The notes under the pieces are model-generated. The model had not been told where the DNA came from and made no database searches. It worked only from the letters and a program-made list of their open reading frames with translations. Shown piece after piece: positions 42,671 to 51,973 of a stretch of DNA of 64,000 bases. Source of the stretch: Roseibium sp. HPY-6. GTDB lineage: Bacteria > Pseudomonadota > Alphaproteobacteria > Rhizobiales > Stappiaceae. The stretch covers positions 2,711,793 to 2,775,792 of the forward strand of contig NZ_JBEWCD010000002.1 of assembly GCF_040530035.1 (NCBI RefSeq), given 5' to 3'. Position 1 is the first letter of the stretch. The number at the start of each line of letters is the position of its first letter. Both the position numbers and the translations under genes were made by a program.

Positions 42671-44992
42671 ATGACGCACGTGAAGAACCTTGCGGACGGT
42701 CAGGGAAGCTTGCTTACAAGCGGGAAAACACTGGCTGAGGAACTGGACCGCATCAATCGGCTCGACCATCTTGAAAAAGAGGATCAGCTGCATTTGAGCG
42801 GTGACTGGGTTCAGACACTTTTGAACAATGTCTCCGACTATGTTTTTGCCAAGGACCGGGGCCACAGGTTTGTTATGGCCAACCGGCAGGTAGCTATCGA
42901 CCTTGGTCTGGAAGATCCGTCACAGGTCATCGGTAAAACCGACCTCGAACTGCATCCTGAGGAGACAGGGACCCTGTTTGCGGCCGTAGAGGCCGAGATT
43001 ATGGAAACGCGACAGGCGAGGATCGACTACGAAGAACTATCGATCCTGGCAAATGGCAAGCGCCGCTGGCTGTCCACTTCCAAGTTTCCGGTGTTGAATG
43101 AGAAAGATGAAGTGGTCGGACTGGTCGGGATCTCGCGCGACATAACCGAACGCAAGAAGGCTGATCTGCTGCAGCAGGGCCAGAACAAGGTTCTACAGGA
43201 CATCGCCACTGCAAGGTCGCTCAACAAAGTGCTTGAGACCCTGGTTCTGACAATCGAAAGTCAGATGGACGGCGTGATGGGATCTGTCATGCTGGTCAGC
43301 GATAACGGTGAAAATCTTGTGGCAGGGGTCGCGCCCCATCTTCCAAAGGACTACATCGCGCTCTGTGACGGCATAGCGATTGGCCCGAAGGTCGGTTCGT
43401 GCGGGACGGCAGTTTTCCGGCGAGAAAGCGTATTTGTCGACAACATTATGGAACACGAGCTTTGGCAGGATTTCACGGAGCTCATTCGCCCGTTCAATCT
43501 GCGCTCGTGCTGGTCTGTTCCGTTTTTTGGAAAGGACTCCAAGGTCCTCGGCACATTCGGCCTTTATTCCAACGAAGTGCGTAGCCCGACAGAACATGAA
43601 CAACGACTTGCGGTGGAGGCGGCTCGTCTGGCTTCCATTGCCGTGGAACGCGAACGGGCGGAAACCGAGATCCGGTATCTGGCCAATCATGACGTCCTCA
43701 CCGGACTACCGAACCGGCAGGAATTCAAGGCCAAACTGAGTGAAAAGCTCGAAGCAAGCGGGGTTACGGGCGCGCCTGTCGCCGTCCTTTTCGTTGACCT
43801 TGATAACTTCAAAGTCGTCAACGACAGCTTCGGCCACGCGATAGGCGACCAGGTTCTGATGATCGTCGCGGAACGGATTTTGGCGGTCCATGACGGCAAG
43901 CACGAGTCTATCCGGTTTGGAGGCGATGAATTCGTTCTTATTGTCGAGGGCTTGCACGCTCAAACGCATGCACTTGTCGACCTTATGGCAAAGCTGAGGG
44001 ATGAGATCACCCGCACCATTTCCATTGGTGAATTGTCCTTCCATGTTACGTGCAGCATCGGTGCGGCCCGTTATCCCCTTGACGCAGAGAATGCGGAAGA
44101 ACTTCTCAGGAACGCAGACAAGGCGATGTTTGAAGCCAAGTCCCAGGGGCGTGACGGTTTCAAGATCTATGAGCACTCAAGACCTGAGAAATCGATCAAC
44201 AGGCTGACATTGCTGGAGGAGATGCGCGGGGGCATTGAAAAAGGAGAGTTTCATCTCCAGTACCAGCCCCAAATAGACCTTTTCAGCGGGAGGATTGTTG
44301 GCGCGGAAGCGCTTGCCCGATGGAACCACCCGGCACTGGGTTGGTTGATGCCCGAGGATTTCATTCCGCTTGCCGAAGAAAGCGGTCTGATCGTTCCGCT
44401 GGGACGAAAGGTCCTCTACGAAGCCTGCCGACAGAACCGGGAATGGCAATTGAGCGGTCTGCCTGCAATAACCATCGGCGTAAATGTGTCGCCTCGCCAG
44501 TTTCGTGATGCAGCGCTGGTGAGTGATGTTCGTCGGACCCTCGAGACCACCGGACTTTCGGCTGGTTTTCTCGAATTGGAAGTGACTGAAACGCTTCTGA
44601 TGAAAAATGCCGAGCAGGCCGTCCGGCTTATGGAAGACTTTCGGAAGATTGGCCTGAAACTGGCAATCGATGATTTCGGGACAGGGTATTCGAGCCTTGT
44701 TGCGCTGAAAAACTTTCCACTCACCCGGCTAAAGATCGATCAGAGTTTCATCCGGGATCTGGAAACAGATGAAAACGGCCGTAACATCACCCGAGCCATC
44801 ATATCTCTGGGTCGGGATCTGGGTTTGAATGTGGTCGCCGAAGGCGTCGAAACGGCAAAACAGCAGGCTTTCCTGGCGAGCTGCAAGTGCGAAACCGTGC
44901 AAGGCTTTCATTTTGGCAGGCCGATGTCTGCAGACAGGCTCGGCAAGCTATTGGGCATGTCCCTTGAACCGATCAGCGCGCAGTTCGGATAG
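42671..44992 (+). CDS. PAS-GAF-GGDEF-EAL c-di-GMP protein
   Basis: A 773-residue cytoplasmic protein with no membrane helix. Domain order: PAS (about 45-165, LLNNVSDYVFAKDRGHRFVMAN), GAF (~175-325, with GSCGTAVFRRESVFVDNI), GGDEF (~340-500) and EAL (~515-765). The cyclase site RFGGDEF is intact and there is no obvious RxxD inhibitory site before it. The EAL domain has EALARW, NVSPRQF, EVTETLL, DDFGTGYSS, KID and EGVE. Both making and breaking c-di-GMP are therefore possible. Unlike the CHASE2 protein earlier in the window it senses an internal signal. ATG 42671 has only weak upstream complementarity (GGGCGG). Confidence 0.93.
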   Translation: MTHVKNLADGQGSLLTSGKTLAEELDRINRLDHLEKEDQLHLSGDWVQTLLNNVSDYVFAKDRGHRFVMANRQVAIDLGLEDPSQVIGKTDLELHPEETGTLFAAVEAEIMETRQARIDYEELSILANGKRRWLSTSKFPVLNEKDEVVGLVGISRDITERKKADLLQQGQNKVLQDIATARSLNKVLETLVLTIESQMDGVMGSVMLVSDNGENLVAGVAPHLPKDYIALCDGIAIGPKVGSCGTAVFRRESVFVDNIMEHELWQDFTELIRPFNLRSCWSVPFFGKDSKVLGTFGLYSNEVRSPTEHEQRLAVEAARLASIAVERERAETEIRYLANHDVLTGLPNRQEFKAKLSEKLEASGVTGAPVAVLFVDLDNFKVVNDSFGHAIGDQVLMIVAERILAVHDGKHESIRFGGDEFVLIVEGLHAQTHALVDLMAKLRDEITRTISIGELSFHVTCSIGAARYPLDAENAEELLRNADKAMFEAKSQGRDGFKIYEHSRPEKSINRLTLLEEMRGGIEKGEFHLQYQPQIDLFSGRIVGAEALARWNHPALGWLMPEDFIPLAEESGLIVPLGRKVLYEACRQNREWQLSGLPAITIGVNVSPRQFRDAALVSDVRRTLETTGLSAGFLELEVTETLLMKNAEQAVRLMEDFRKIGLKLAIDDFGTGYSSLVALKNFPLTRLKIDQSFIRDLETDENGRNITRAIISLGRDLGLNVVAEGVETAKQQAFLASCKCETVQGFHFGRPMSADRLGKLLGMSLEPISAQFG

Positions 44993-45020
44993 GGGTGGTG
45001 CCGCCTTTTTTGTAGCACCA

Positions 45021-45566
45021 TCAAAAACCCTGGCCGTAGAGACCAACAAATCTTGAAAGTATCTTTGCCTTGGTTTCTCGATCGAAACCGTCATCGGCGA
45101 ATATCTGTTTGATTGCGCGCCCCGCATCACTTTCCTCCTCGAAAATGTAGGGAACATGTCCGCCGCACATCGCTGTCATAAGAATGTTGGTCGTGTTTCT
45201 TCTGTCTACGCGATAGTCAACGTCAAGCAGCCACGCGACATAAACATATCTCACATTACGTCTCAGCGCTTCGCGTTCATTCCTGCTGTAGTAGCTCAGA
45301 ATAATGCTCTGCGGGAGAGGCGTGTGACTGTGGAGTGTCTCCTTGATGTCAAAGTGCACCCTATGACCGAAAGACTTGTTTTCGCCGACTTGATTGCTGG
45401 ACTGTGCAATTATTTCACCAATAAACACCCCACCAGAGTTCAAGGTATCGGCGAGATCGACCGCCCGGGCGTGCTGGCAAGCAAATGCTGACTGGCTCAT
45501 AAGAACCAGCATCGCGAAAAGAAAGCGTCCTGTGTCGCGCGTAAATCGAAAAAACACTTTCAACAC
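45021..45566 (-). CDS. Exported protein of unknown function
   Basis: 181 residues beginning at GTG 45566 with GAGG upstream. A signal peptide (FLFAMLVLMSQSAFA) is followed by a Cys directly after the probable cleavage site. The mature protein has GGVFIGEIIAQSSNQV and FDIKETLHSHTP, and a second Cys in MTAMCGGH that may pair with the first. The Cys-early, TIMP/OB-like beta pattern of the first half is only suggestive. No family recognised. It lies between the GGDEF-EAL gene (convergent) and phaC (same strand, upstream). Confidence 0.7.
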   Translation of the reverse strand: MLKVFFRFTRDTGRFLFAMLVLMSQSAFACQHARAVDLADTLNSGGVFIGEIIAQSSNQVGENKSFGHRVHFDIKETLHSHTPLPQSIILSYYSRNEREALRRNVRYVYVAWLLDVDYRVDRRNTTNILMTAMCGGHVPYIFEEESDAGRAIKQIFADDGFDRETKAKILSRFVGLYGQGF

Positions 45567-45638
45567 AACAATTTGCCTCGCATCAAAATACCTAATGATG
45601 CAATCCAGACTAAAACCTCAAATAGGTTGTTTTTGTGA

Positions 45639-47444
45639 CTACACCTTCTGCATGACGTAGGAGCCGGGTGCGTCTTCCAGGACCTTCACCCGGTTTGCGC
45701 CCGGTTTGCGAGCCTTGACGACAGCCGGGTCGTTTTCCCGGATCCATTCATCCCAGTAAGGCCACCACGAGCCAGGATGTTCTTTCGCTTTCTTGAGCCA
45801 GTTCTCAAGCGTCCCTTTTGCCTCTCCACCCGTCCAGAACTGGTATTTCTTTTTGGCCGGTGGATTGACGACGCCGGCAATATGACCGGAGCCGGCCAGC
45901 ACGTAGTTGACCGGTCCGCCGAAACAGCCTGATCCCAGGAAGACGGACTTGGGAGGTGCAATGTGATCCTCGCGTGTCGCGAGATTGAAGATCGGGATCG
46001 TTACACTGGACAGGTCGAGCGTTTCACCGCCAACAACCATCTCACCCTTGGAGAGTTTATTCTCCAGGTAGCAATTGCGGAGATAAAAAGAATGGTTTGC
46101 AGCAGGCATGCGGGTGGAATCGGAATTCCAGTAAAGCAGGTCGAACGGGAAGGGCTCCTGGCCCTTCAGATAGTTGTTGACCACGTACGACCAGATCAGA
46201 TCGTTTGACCGCAGCATGTTGAATGCGGACGCCATTTTCGACCCGTCGAGATAGCCTTGTTCCGCCATCCGCTTTTCCAGAACCGATATCTGCTCTTCAT
46301 CGACGAACACCTTCAGATCGCCTGCAAACGTGAAATCAACCTGTGTTGTAAAGAATGTCGCGGTTTTTATTCGTTCATCCCCGGTCTGGGCCATGTAAGC
46401 GAGTGTCACCGCAAGCAGCGTGCCTCCGACGCAATACCCGATGGCATTCACCTCTTCCTGCCGCGTGGCGCGCTTGATGACGTCAAGCGTATTGAGGATG
46501 CCTTCCTTCATGTAGTGTTCGAAGCTTTTCTGAGCCTGGCGCTCATCCGGGTTCACCCAGGAAATGACAAACACGGTGTGACCCTGGTCGACCGCCCACT
46601 TGATGAACGATTTGTCGGGATTGAGGTCGAGAATATAGAACTTGTTGATCCAGGGCGGTACGATCAAAAGCGGGCGCTTCAGGACTTCCGTCGTCGACGG
46701 GGTGTATTGGATCACCTGACAAACGTCATTTTGCGCAATCACCTTGCCCGGCGTATTGCCCATATTGTCGCCGAGCTTGAATTTCGACGGATCGGTCTGC
46801 CGGATCTTCAGTTCACCGTGTCCGGACTTGAGGTCCTCCACCAGATGCTGCATGCCCTTAACCAGGTTTTCGCCGTTGCTTTCCATGGTGAGGCGCAACA
46901 ATTCCGGGTTTGTCAGGACAAAATTCGACGGTGACACCGCGTTGGCGATCTGGGTGACGTAAAATTCCGCTTTGTGCCGTGTATGTTCGTCGAGACCCTG
47001 TGCGTCGTGGACCATGTCCTCGGCCCATTTGCTCGTGATGAGATAGAGCTGTTTGATGAAATCGAAGAACTGGTTGTTTTCCCAGTCCGGGTCGGCGAAA
47101 CGCTTGTCGCGCGGCGGTGTTGCAACGGCCGGCTCGGAAGCTTCGCCCATCATCCTCTTGAGTGATGAGTTCCAGAGGTCGATATACCCGCTCCAGAGCC
47201 GCGACTGTGCCTCGATCGCCCGCTGCGGGTCAGACACCCAATACTCGCCAACCTGGGCAAGGGTTTTGACGACACCCGTGAGTTCGTCCGTCGACTCGTG
47301 CTTGATTTCGCCCTTTTCACGCGGCTCCAGATAGGCAGCAAGCGCTTTGCCTGCCTGTTCCAGTGTTTTTGCCAGGTTTTGAGCGAACGCCTCCGGATTG
47401 TTGATGATGTATTGCAACATCGGATGCGGGCGGTCGTCAGACAT
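45639..47444 (-). CDS. phaC: Class I poly(3-hydroxyalkanoate) synthase
   Basis: 601 residues from ATG 47444, with GGAGGA ten bases upstream; a 15-codon longer frame is unlikely. The enzyme polymerises 3-hydroxyacyl-CoA into PHA granules. The N-terminal PhaC_N domain covers ~1-250. The alpha/beta-hydrolase part contains [13 protein letters not shown], the catalytic Cys338 in [12 protein letters not shown], the Asp in [11 protein letters not shown] and the His in [12 protein letters not shown]. Single-subunit length and these motifs identify class I. No phaA, phaB, phaP or phaR gene is adjacent. Confidence 0.96.
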   Translation of the reverse strand: MSDDRPHPMLQYIINNPEAFAQNLAKTLEQAGKALAAYLEPREKGEIKHESTDELTGVVKTLAQVGEYWVSDPQRAIEAQSRLWSGYIDLWNSSLKRMMGEASEPAVATPPRDKRFADPDWENNQFFDFIKQLYLITSKWAEDMVHDAQGLDEHTRHKAEFYVTQIANAVSPSNFVLTNPELLRLTMESNGENLVKGMQHLVEDLKSGHGELKIRQTDPSKFKLGDNMGNTPGKVIAQNDVCQVIQYTPSTTEVLKRPLLIVPPWINKFYILDLNPDKSFIKWAVDQGHTVFVISWVNPDERQAQKSFEHYMKEGILNTLDVIKRATRQEEVNAIGYCVGGTLLAVTLAYMAQTGDERIKTATFFTTQVDFTFAGDLKVFVDEEQISVLEKRMAEQGYLDGSKMASAFNMLRSNDLIWSYVVNNYLKGQEPFPFDLLYWNSDSTRMPAANHSFYLRNCYLENKLSKGEMVVGGETLDLSSVTIPIFNLATREDHIAPPKSVFLGSGCFGGPVNYVLAGSGHIAGVVNPPAKKKYQFWTGGEAKGTLENWLKKAKEHPGSWWPYWDEWIRENDPAVVKARKPGANRVKVLEDAPGSYVMQKV

Positions 47445-47794
47445 AGGTGTGGGTTCCTCCGGTGTTTTTTGCTCACTTGGCGGTCGCAACGTCAGAGAGC
47501 TTTTATGGGTACGCTATCTCGTTATTTTTTCGTCGGTATTTTTGCCTGCAGGCTATTTATGACACATGGAATTGGCGGCGTCGATTGCTATTGGGGGTGA
47601 TGCATCTTCCTCTGGCTAGAAGAGAATTGTGACACTCACGTGTACTTTCTATTTTTCAGCAATGTCATGATTTTGCTCAAATCGCGGGAAAACCGTAGAT
47701 ACCGTCGCCGCGACGGCAAGCGATCTGTTAGCTTTGTTGCCAAAGAATCCGTTCTTGCCTTTTGCGGTTCGATCAAGGGAGTTGAGCTTTCGAT
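47445..47794. other. Divergent intergenic region between phaC and a lipoprotein gene
   Basis: No coding sequence that I can support. It must hold the phaC promoter and, toward the right, the promoter of the lipoprotein/alaC side. A GC-rich palindrome CCGTCGC-C-GCGACGG at 47702-47716 is the only marked symmetry. Confidence 0.35.
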
Positions 47795-48040
47795 ATGTCT
47801 AGGACCCGGGCCGTCCTGTGCGTTTCCGTTCTGTCATTTGCGCTTTCTGCCTGCGGTATGGGGCCGGGTACACCACTTATTGTCGCGCTGAAGCGCGATC
47901 AGTCGCAATTGACCGGAAACGTTCCGAAGCCGAAAGGCTATGGCCCGCCGGTAAGCACGGGAAATTCCAGTGGTCTCATCAATCCGAAAGACAGAAAAGA
48001 AACCGAGGCCTACCTGGAAACGCTTGCTCCAAGGCAATAG
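47795..48040 (+). CDS. Small lipoprotein
   Basis: 81 residues. The N-terminus is a lipoprotein signal peptide: charged SRTR, hydrophobic AVLCVSVLSFAL, then the lipobox LSAC with Cys20 as the lipidated residue. Gly follows the Cys, so there is no Asp2 inner-membrane retention signal. The remaining ~60 residues are hydrophilic and Pro/Gly-rich (VPKPKGYGPP, GLINPKDRKETEAYLE). GGGAG precedes the ATG. It lies 296 bases before alaC on the same strand. Function unknown. Confidence 0.78.
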   Translation: MSRTRAVLCVSVLSFALSACGMGPGTPLIVALKRDQSQLTGNVPKPKGYGPPVSTGNSSGLINPKDRKETEAYLETLAPRQ

Positions 48041-48336
48041 CGCGTTGCCCTCCGCGGACTGTAGTGATGAGCGCTGCGAATGAGATGTTAACGCGTGCAA
48101 AACGCGCGGCCAAATTCGCTCACTAAGGTGCGGCAGGCCTGCAGTGGACCTAAATCGGTTTAACCGGCAAGGTCCCTGAAACCAGCGGAATCGCTTTTCA
48201 AAAAACATTCCAAATTTAGGTGGCTAGTTTCGCAAAGACGGATGCGAAATCAGTTTGAGACTGCTAAAAGAGCCCCGCCAAATGCTCGATGCGCCGGTTC
48301 AGGCTGCCCAATCGTCAACTCGCAAGGATCCGCACC

Positions 48337-49554
48337 ATGGAGGAATTCCATAAGATCAAACGGCTTCCGCCGTATGTCTTTGAACAGGTCAATCGGCTCA
48401 AGGCGAAGGCGCGTGCGGCTGGTGCGGATATTATCGATCTCGGTATGGGGAACCCGGATCTTCCAACACCTTCGCACATCGTTGAGAAACTGACGGAAGT
48501 TGTCCAGGACCCGAGAACACACAGATACTCCGCTTCCAAGGGGATCCAGGGTTTGCGCAAGGCCCAGGCGGCCTACTATGCCCGCCGTTTTGACGTAAAA
48601 CTCGATCCCGACACCCAGGTGATCGCAACGCTTGGGTCCAAGGAAGGGTTCGCCAACATGGCGCAGGCCATCTCAGCACCTGGCGACGTAATTCTCAGTC
48701 CAAATCCGAGCTATCCGATCCACACCTTCGGCTTCCTGATGGCCGGTGCATCGATCAGGAACATCCCGGCCGAACCGGGCCCGTCATTCTTCGATGCCTT
48801 GGAGCGGGCGGTTATTCATTCGGTGCCCAAACCCATAGCGATCATTTTGTGCTACCCGGCAAATCCGACCGCTTACTGCGCTGATCTCGACTTCTACAGG
48901 GATGTCGTCGCTTTCGCGCGCAAGCATGACATCTTCATTCTGTCTGATCTGGCGTATTCGGAAGTCTATTTTGGCTCAACGCCGCCGCCTTCCGTGCTGC
49001 AGGTGCCCGGAGCCATGGACGTAACTGTTGAGTTCACATCGCTCTCCAAGACCTTTTCCATGCCGGGCTGGCGCATGGGATTTGCCGTTGGCAATGAACG
49101 TCTTGTGTCCGCGTTGGCACGGGTGAAGTCCTATCTTGACTATGGCGCGTTCACCCCGATCCAGGTCGCGGCAACAGCGGCCCTGAACGGTCCGGAAGAG
49201 TGCATTGCCGAGACACGTGCGGTCTACAAGAAGCGGCGCGATGTTGTCGTCGACAGCTTCGGTCGCGCTGGTTGGGATGTGCCGGCGCCCGAAGCGAGCA
49301 TGTTCTGCTGGGCTCCCATTCCGGAAAAGTTCAAAGCCATGGGAAGTCTCGAATACTCCAAGTTGTTGCTGGAGCACGCGGACGTGGCCGTCGCACCGGG
49401 TATCGGCTTCGGCGAGCACGGCGACGAGTATGTGCGAATCGGACTGGTGGAAAATGAACAGCGCCTGCGTCAGGCGGCTAGAAATGTCCGGCGCTTCCTT
49501 GAAACAGCAGACCAAAAGCTGCACAACGTCATCCCGCTGGAAACCTCCGGCTGA
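48337..49554 (+). CDS. alaC: Alanine (glutamate-pyruvate) aminotransferase, AlaC type
   Basis: 405 residues from ATG 48337, preceded by AAGGA; a longer frame from 48289 is less likely. It is a PLP-dependent class I aminotransferase. Close agreement with E. coli AlaC throughout: IKRLPPYVFEQVNRLK, DLGMGNPDLPTP, GSKEGFANM, NPSYPIHTFGF, the PLP lysine in SLSKTFSMPGWRMGF, and KSYLDYGAFTPIQVAA. It should make alanine from pyruvate and glutamate; automated annotation often calls this group LL-diaminopimelate aminotransferase. It leads the hom-glpX-recJ series, 27 bases before hom. Confidence 0.92.
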   Translation: MEEFHKIKRLPPYVFEQVNRLKAKARAAGADIIDLGMGNPDLPTPSHIVEKLTEVVQDPRTHRYSASKGIQGLRKAQAAYYARRFDVKLDPDTQVIATLGSKEGFANMAQAISAPGDVILSPNPSYPIHTFGFLMAGASIRNIPAEPGPSFFDALERAVIHSVPKPIAIILCYPANPTAYCADLDFYRDVVAFARKHDIFILSDLAYSEVYFGSTPPPSVLQVPGAMDVTVEFTSLSKTFSMPGWRMGFAVGNERLVSALARVKSYLDYGAFTPIQVAATAALNGPEECIAETRAVYKKRRDVVVDSFGRAGWDVPAPEASMFCWAPIPEKFKAMGSLEYSKLLLEHADVAVAPGIGFGEHGDEYVRIGLVENEQRLRQAARNVRRFLETADQKLHNVIPLETSG

Positions 49555-49581
49555 ATCGAACTGAACTGGACATAAAATTCA

Positions 49582-50904
49582 ATGGCCGAAGCATTGAAAG
49601 TTGGCGTAGCAGGCCTTGGCACGGTGGGCGCATCTGTCGTGCAACTTCTTGAAAAACACAGTGCACAGATCACCCGCAAAACGGGACGGGACATTCTGGT
49701 GACAGCGGTCAGTGCGCGTGACCGGTCCAGAGATCGCGGCATCGACATATCGTCCCGTCAATGGTTTTCCGATCCGGTGGAGATGGCTGAGACCGCGGAT
49801 CTCGATATATTCGTTGAATTGATAGGCGGCGACGAAGGGCCTGCGGAAGACAGCGTCAGAGCCGCGCTCAAACGCGGAATTCATGTCGTGACAGCGAACA
49901 AGGCACTGCTCGCACGGCATGGTGTGGATCTCGCGGAAGTAGCGGATGCGAACAAGGCTAGTCTGAACTACGAGGCGGCTGTCGCAGGCGGGATCCCGAT
50001 CGTCAAGACCTTGCGTGAATCCATGACCGGTAACGACATAAGCCGCGTCTACGGGATCCTGAACGGCACCTGCAACTACATCCTTACCCGGATGGAAGCG
50101 GAAGGGATCAGCTTCGAGGACTGTCTCGCCGATGCGCAGCGGCTGGGATACGCCGAAGCAGATCCGACTTTTGACATCGAGGGCAATGACACGGCACACA
50201 AGCTGGCGATCCTGACCAGCCTCGCGTTTGGGACAAAGATCTCCAGCGACAACATTTTCATGGAAGGCATTACCGCGATCACAACGGCGGACATTCAGGC
50301 TGCCGATGAACTCGGATTTCGGATCAAGCTTCTGGGTGTCGCTCAGCGCACGGATACCGGAATTGAACAGCGTGTCCATCCGACCATGGTGCCGAAGTCC
50401 TCTGCGATTGCCAGGATCGACGGCGTGTTGAACGCCGTTGCGGTCGACGGAGACTATGTTGGCGAAGTTGTCCTGGTCGGCCCGGGCGCAGGCGGCAATG
50501 CCACGGCCTCGTCGGTTGTTGCCGATATCACCGACATCGCGCGCGGTGACGAAACGCACGTACTCGGCATGCCCGCCACCGACTTGAAGGAATATGAACG
50601 CGCAAGGATGCGCCTGCACGAAGGCGGCTATTACATCCGCTTGTCCGTTTACGACCGTCCTGGCGCGTTCGGCGAAATTGCGCGCTGCATGGGCGAGGCC
50701 GGGATCTCCCTGGAGTCCATCGTTCAGAAGCGGAACGCTTCGGAAGACACACCGGCAACATTTGATGCTGACCTGCCTCAACCTGTCATCTTGATCACGT
50801 ATGAAACAACCGAAGTCGCGATCAAGGAAGCCTTGGACGTGATTATGTCCAAGGGTGTTGTCGCAGAACAACCGCACATGATCCGAATTGAGAAGTTGAA
50901 TTGA
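49582..50904 (+). CDS. hom: Homoserine dehydrogenase
   Basis: 440 residues. The N-terminal NAD(P) domain (VGVAGLGTVGASVVQLL) is followed by the catalytic domain with NYEAAVAGGIPIVKTLRESM and GILNGTCNYIL, in which Lys and Asp/Glu residues handle aspartate semialdehyde, and EADPTFDIEGNDTAHKL. The last ~85 residues are an ACT domain (YDRPGAFGEIARCMGEAGIS) that probably senses threonine. It supplies homoserine for threonine and methionine. It sits between alaC and glpX, probably in one operon. Confidence 0.96.
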   Translation: MAEALKVGVAGLGTVGASVVQLLEKHSAQITRKTGRDILVTAVSARDRSRDRGIDISSRQWFSDPVEMAETADLDIFVELIGGDEGPAEDSVRAALKRGIHVVTANKALLARHGVDLAEVADANKASLNYEAAVAGGIPIVKTLRESMTGNDISRVYGILNGTCNYILTRMEAEGISFEDCLADAQRLGYAEADPTFDIEGNDTAHKLAILTSLAFGTKISSDNIFMEGITAITTADIQAADELGFRIKLLGVAQRTDTGIEQRVHPTMVPKSSAIARIDGVLNAVAVDGDYVGEVVLVGPGAGGNATASSVVADITDIARGDETHVLGMPATDLKEYERARMRLHEGGYYIRLSVYDRPGAFGEIARCMGEAGISLESIVQKRNASEDTPATFDADLPQPVILITYETTEVAIKEALDVIMSKGVVAEQPHMIRIEKLN

Positions 50905-50954
50905 CAAGTTAAGACTCGTCCCCGCATCGCAAGGACGAAAGACTGGAGATATTG

Positions 50955-51950
50955 ATGTCCGATACCGAAAATCAGCCATCGAGTGGACTGGACCGGATTT
51001 TGACCCTGGAGCTGGCAAGGGTCAGCGAAAGAGCGGCCGTATCTGCCGCACGATTGCGCGGTCATGGCGACGAAATGGCGGCTGATCAGGCAGCAGTGGA
51101 TGCAATGCGCCGGGAATTGAACCGTCTCCCGATCGACGGCACGGTGGTGATTGGTGAGGGTGAGCGCGACGAAGCGCCGATGCTCTATATCGGTGAAAAC
51201 GTCGGGACGAAGCAGGGCCCTAAAGTGGACATTGCTCTCGATCCGCTGGAAGGAACGACGATCTGCGCCAAGAACCTGCCGAATTCGTTGGCGGTTATCG
51301 CACTGGCTCCCGCTGGCGATCTGCTAAATGCGCCTGACAGCTATATGGACAAGATTGCAATTGGACCGGGCTATCCTGAAAACCTCATTGATCTTGACGC
51401 ACCGGTCGCCGACAACATCGCAGCAGTTGCGAAGGAAAAAGGTGTCGCAGTTCACGAAGTCACGGCGTGTGTGCTTGATCGTCCGAGACACGCGCGTCTG
51501 ATCGAGGACATTCGCGCAACCGGGGCGGCCATTCGCCTGATCGGCGATGGAGACGTTGCCGGCGTCATTCACACGACCGACTCGGACGAGACAGGTATCG
51601 ATATTTATGCCGGAATCGGCGGCGCTCCTGAAGGGGTTCTGGCGGCGGCGGCGCTTCGGTGCATTGGCGGGCAGATGCAGTCGCGCCTGGTCATCACACG
51701 CGATGAACAGGTTGAGCGGGCACACCGGATGGGGATCGAAGACATCAAGAAAAAGTATACGCTGGAAGAAATGGCAGGCCCGGATGTGCTCTTCGCCGCA
51801 ACGGGCGTTACCGATGGCAATTTCCTGCAAGGCGTCCGCTTTGGCCGCGAGCATATCACAACGCATACGGTCGTAATGCGTTCTTCGACCGGTACCGTCC
51901 GCTACATCAAGGCGCAAAGCACGGATCTGGAAAAGTTTCACCTGGACTGA
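50955..51950 (+). CDS. glpX: Class II fructose-1,6-bisphosphatase
   Basis: 331 residues from ATG 50955, with GGAGAT before it. GlpX-type phosphatase of gluconeogenesis and the Calvin-type pentose steps. Metal and substrate motifs are intact: GEGERDEAPMLYIGENVG, IALDPLEGTTICAKN, GIGGAPEGVLAAAALRCIGG and FAATGVTDG. It follows hom by 50 bases and precedes recJ by 23, an order common in Rhizobiales. Confidence 0.96.
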   Translation: MSDTENQPSSGLDRILTLELARVSERAAVSAARLRGHGDEMAADQAAVDAMRRELNRLPIDGTVVIGEGERDEAPMLYIGENVGTKQGPKVDIALDPLEGTTICAKNLPNSLAVIALAPAGDLLNAPDSYMDKIAIGPGYPENLIDLDAPVADNIAAVAKEKGVAVHEVTACVLDRPRHARLIEDIRATGAAIRLIGDGDVAGVIHTTDSDETGIDIYAGIGGAPEGVLAAAALRCIGGQMQSRLVITRDEQVERAHRMGIEDIKKKYTLEEMAGPDVLFAATGVTDGNFLQGVRFGREHITTHTVVMRSSTGTVRYIKAQSTDLEKFHLD

Positions 51951-51973
51951 GGTGCGGATAGAGCGGCTACCGA

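Noticed and set aside
49579..51018. 479-residue minus-strand frame over hom
   Set aside because: Antisense shadow; hom is complete and in frame with its operon.
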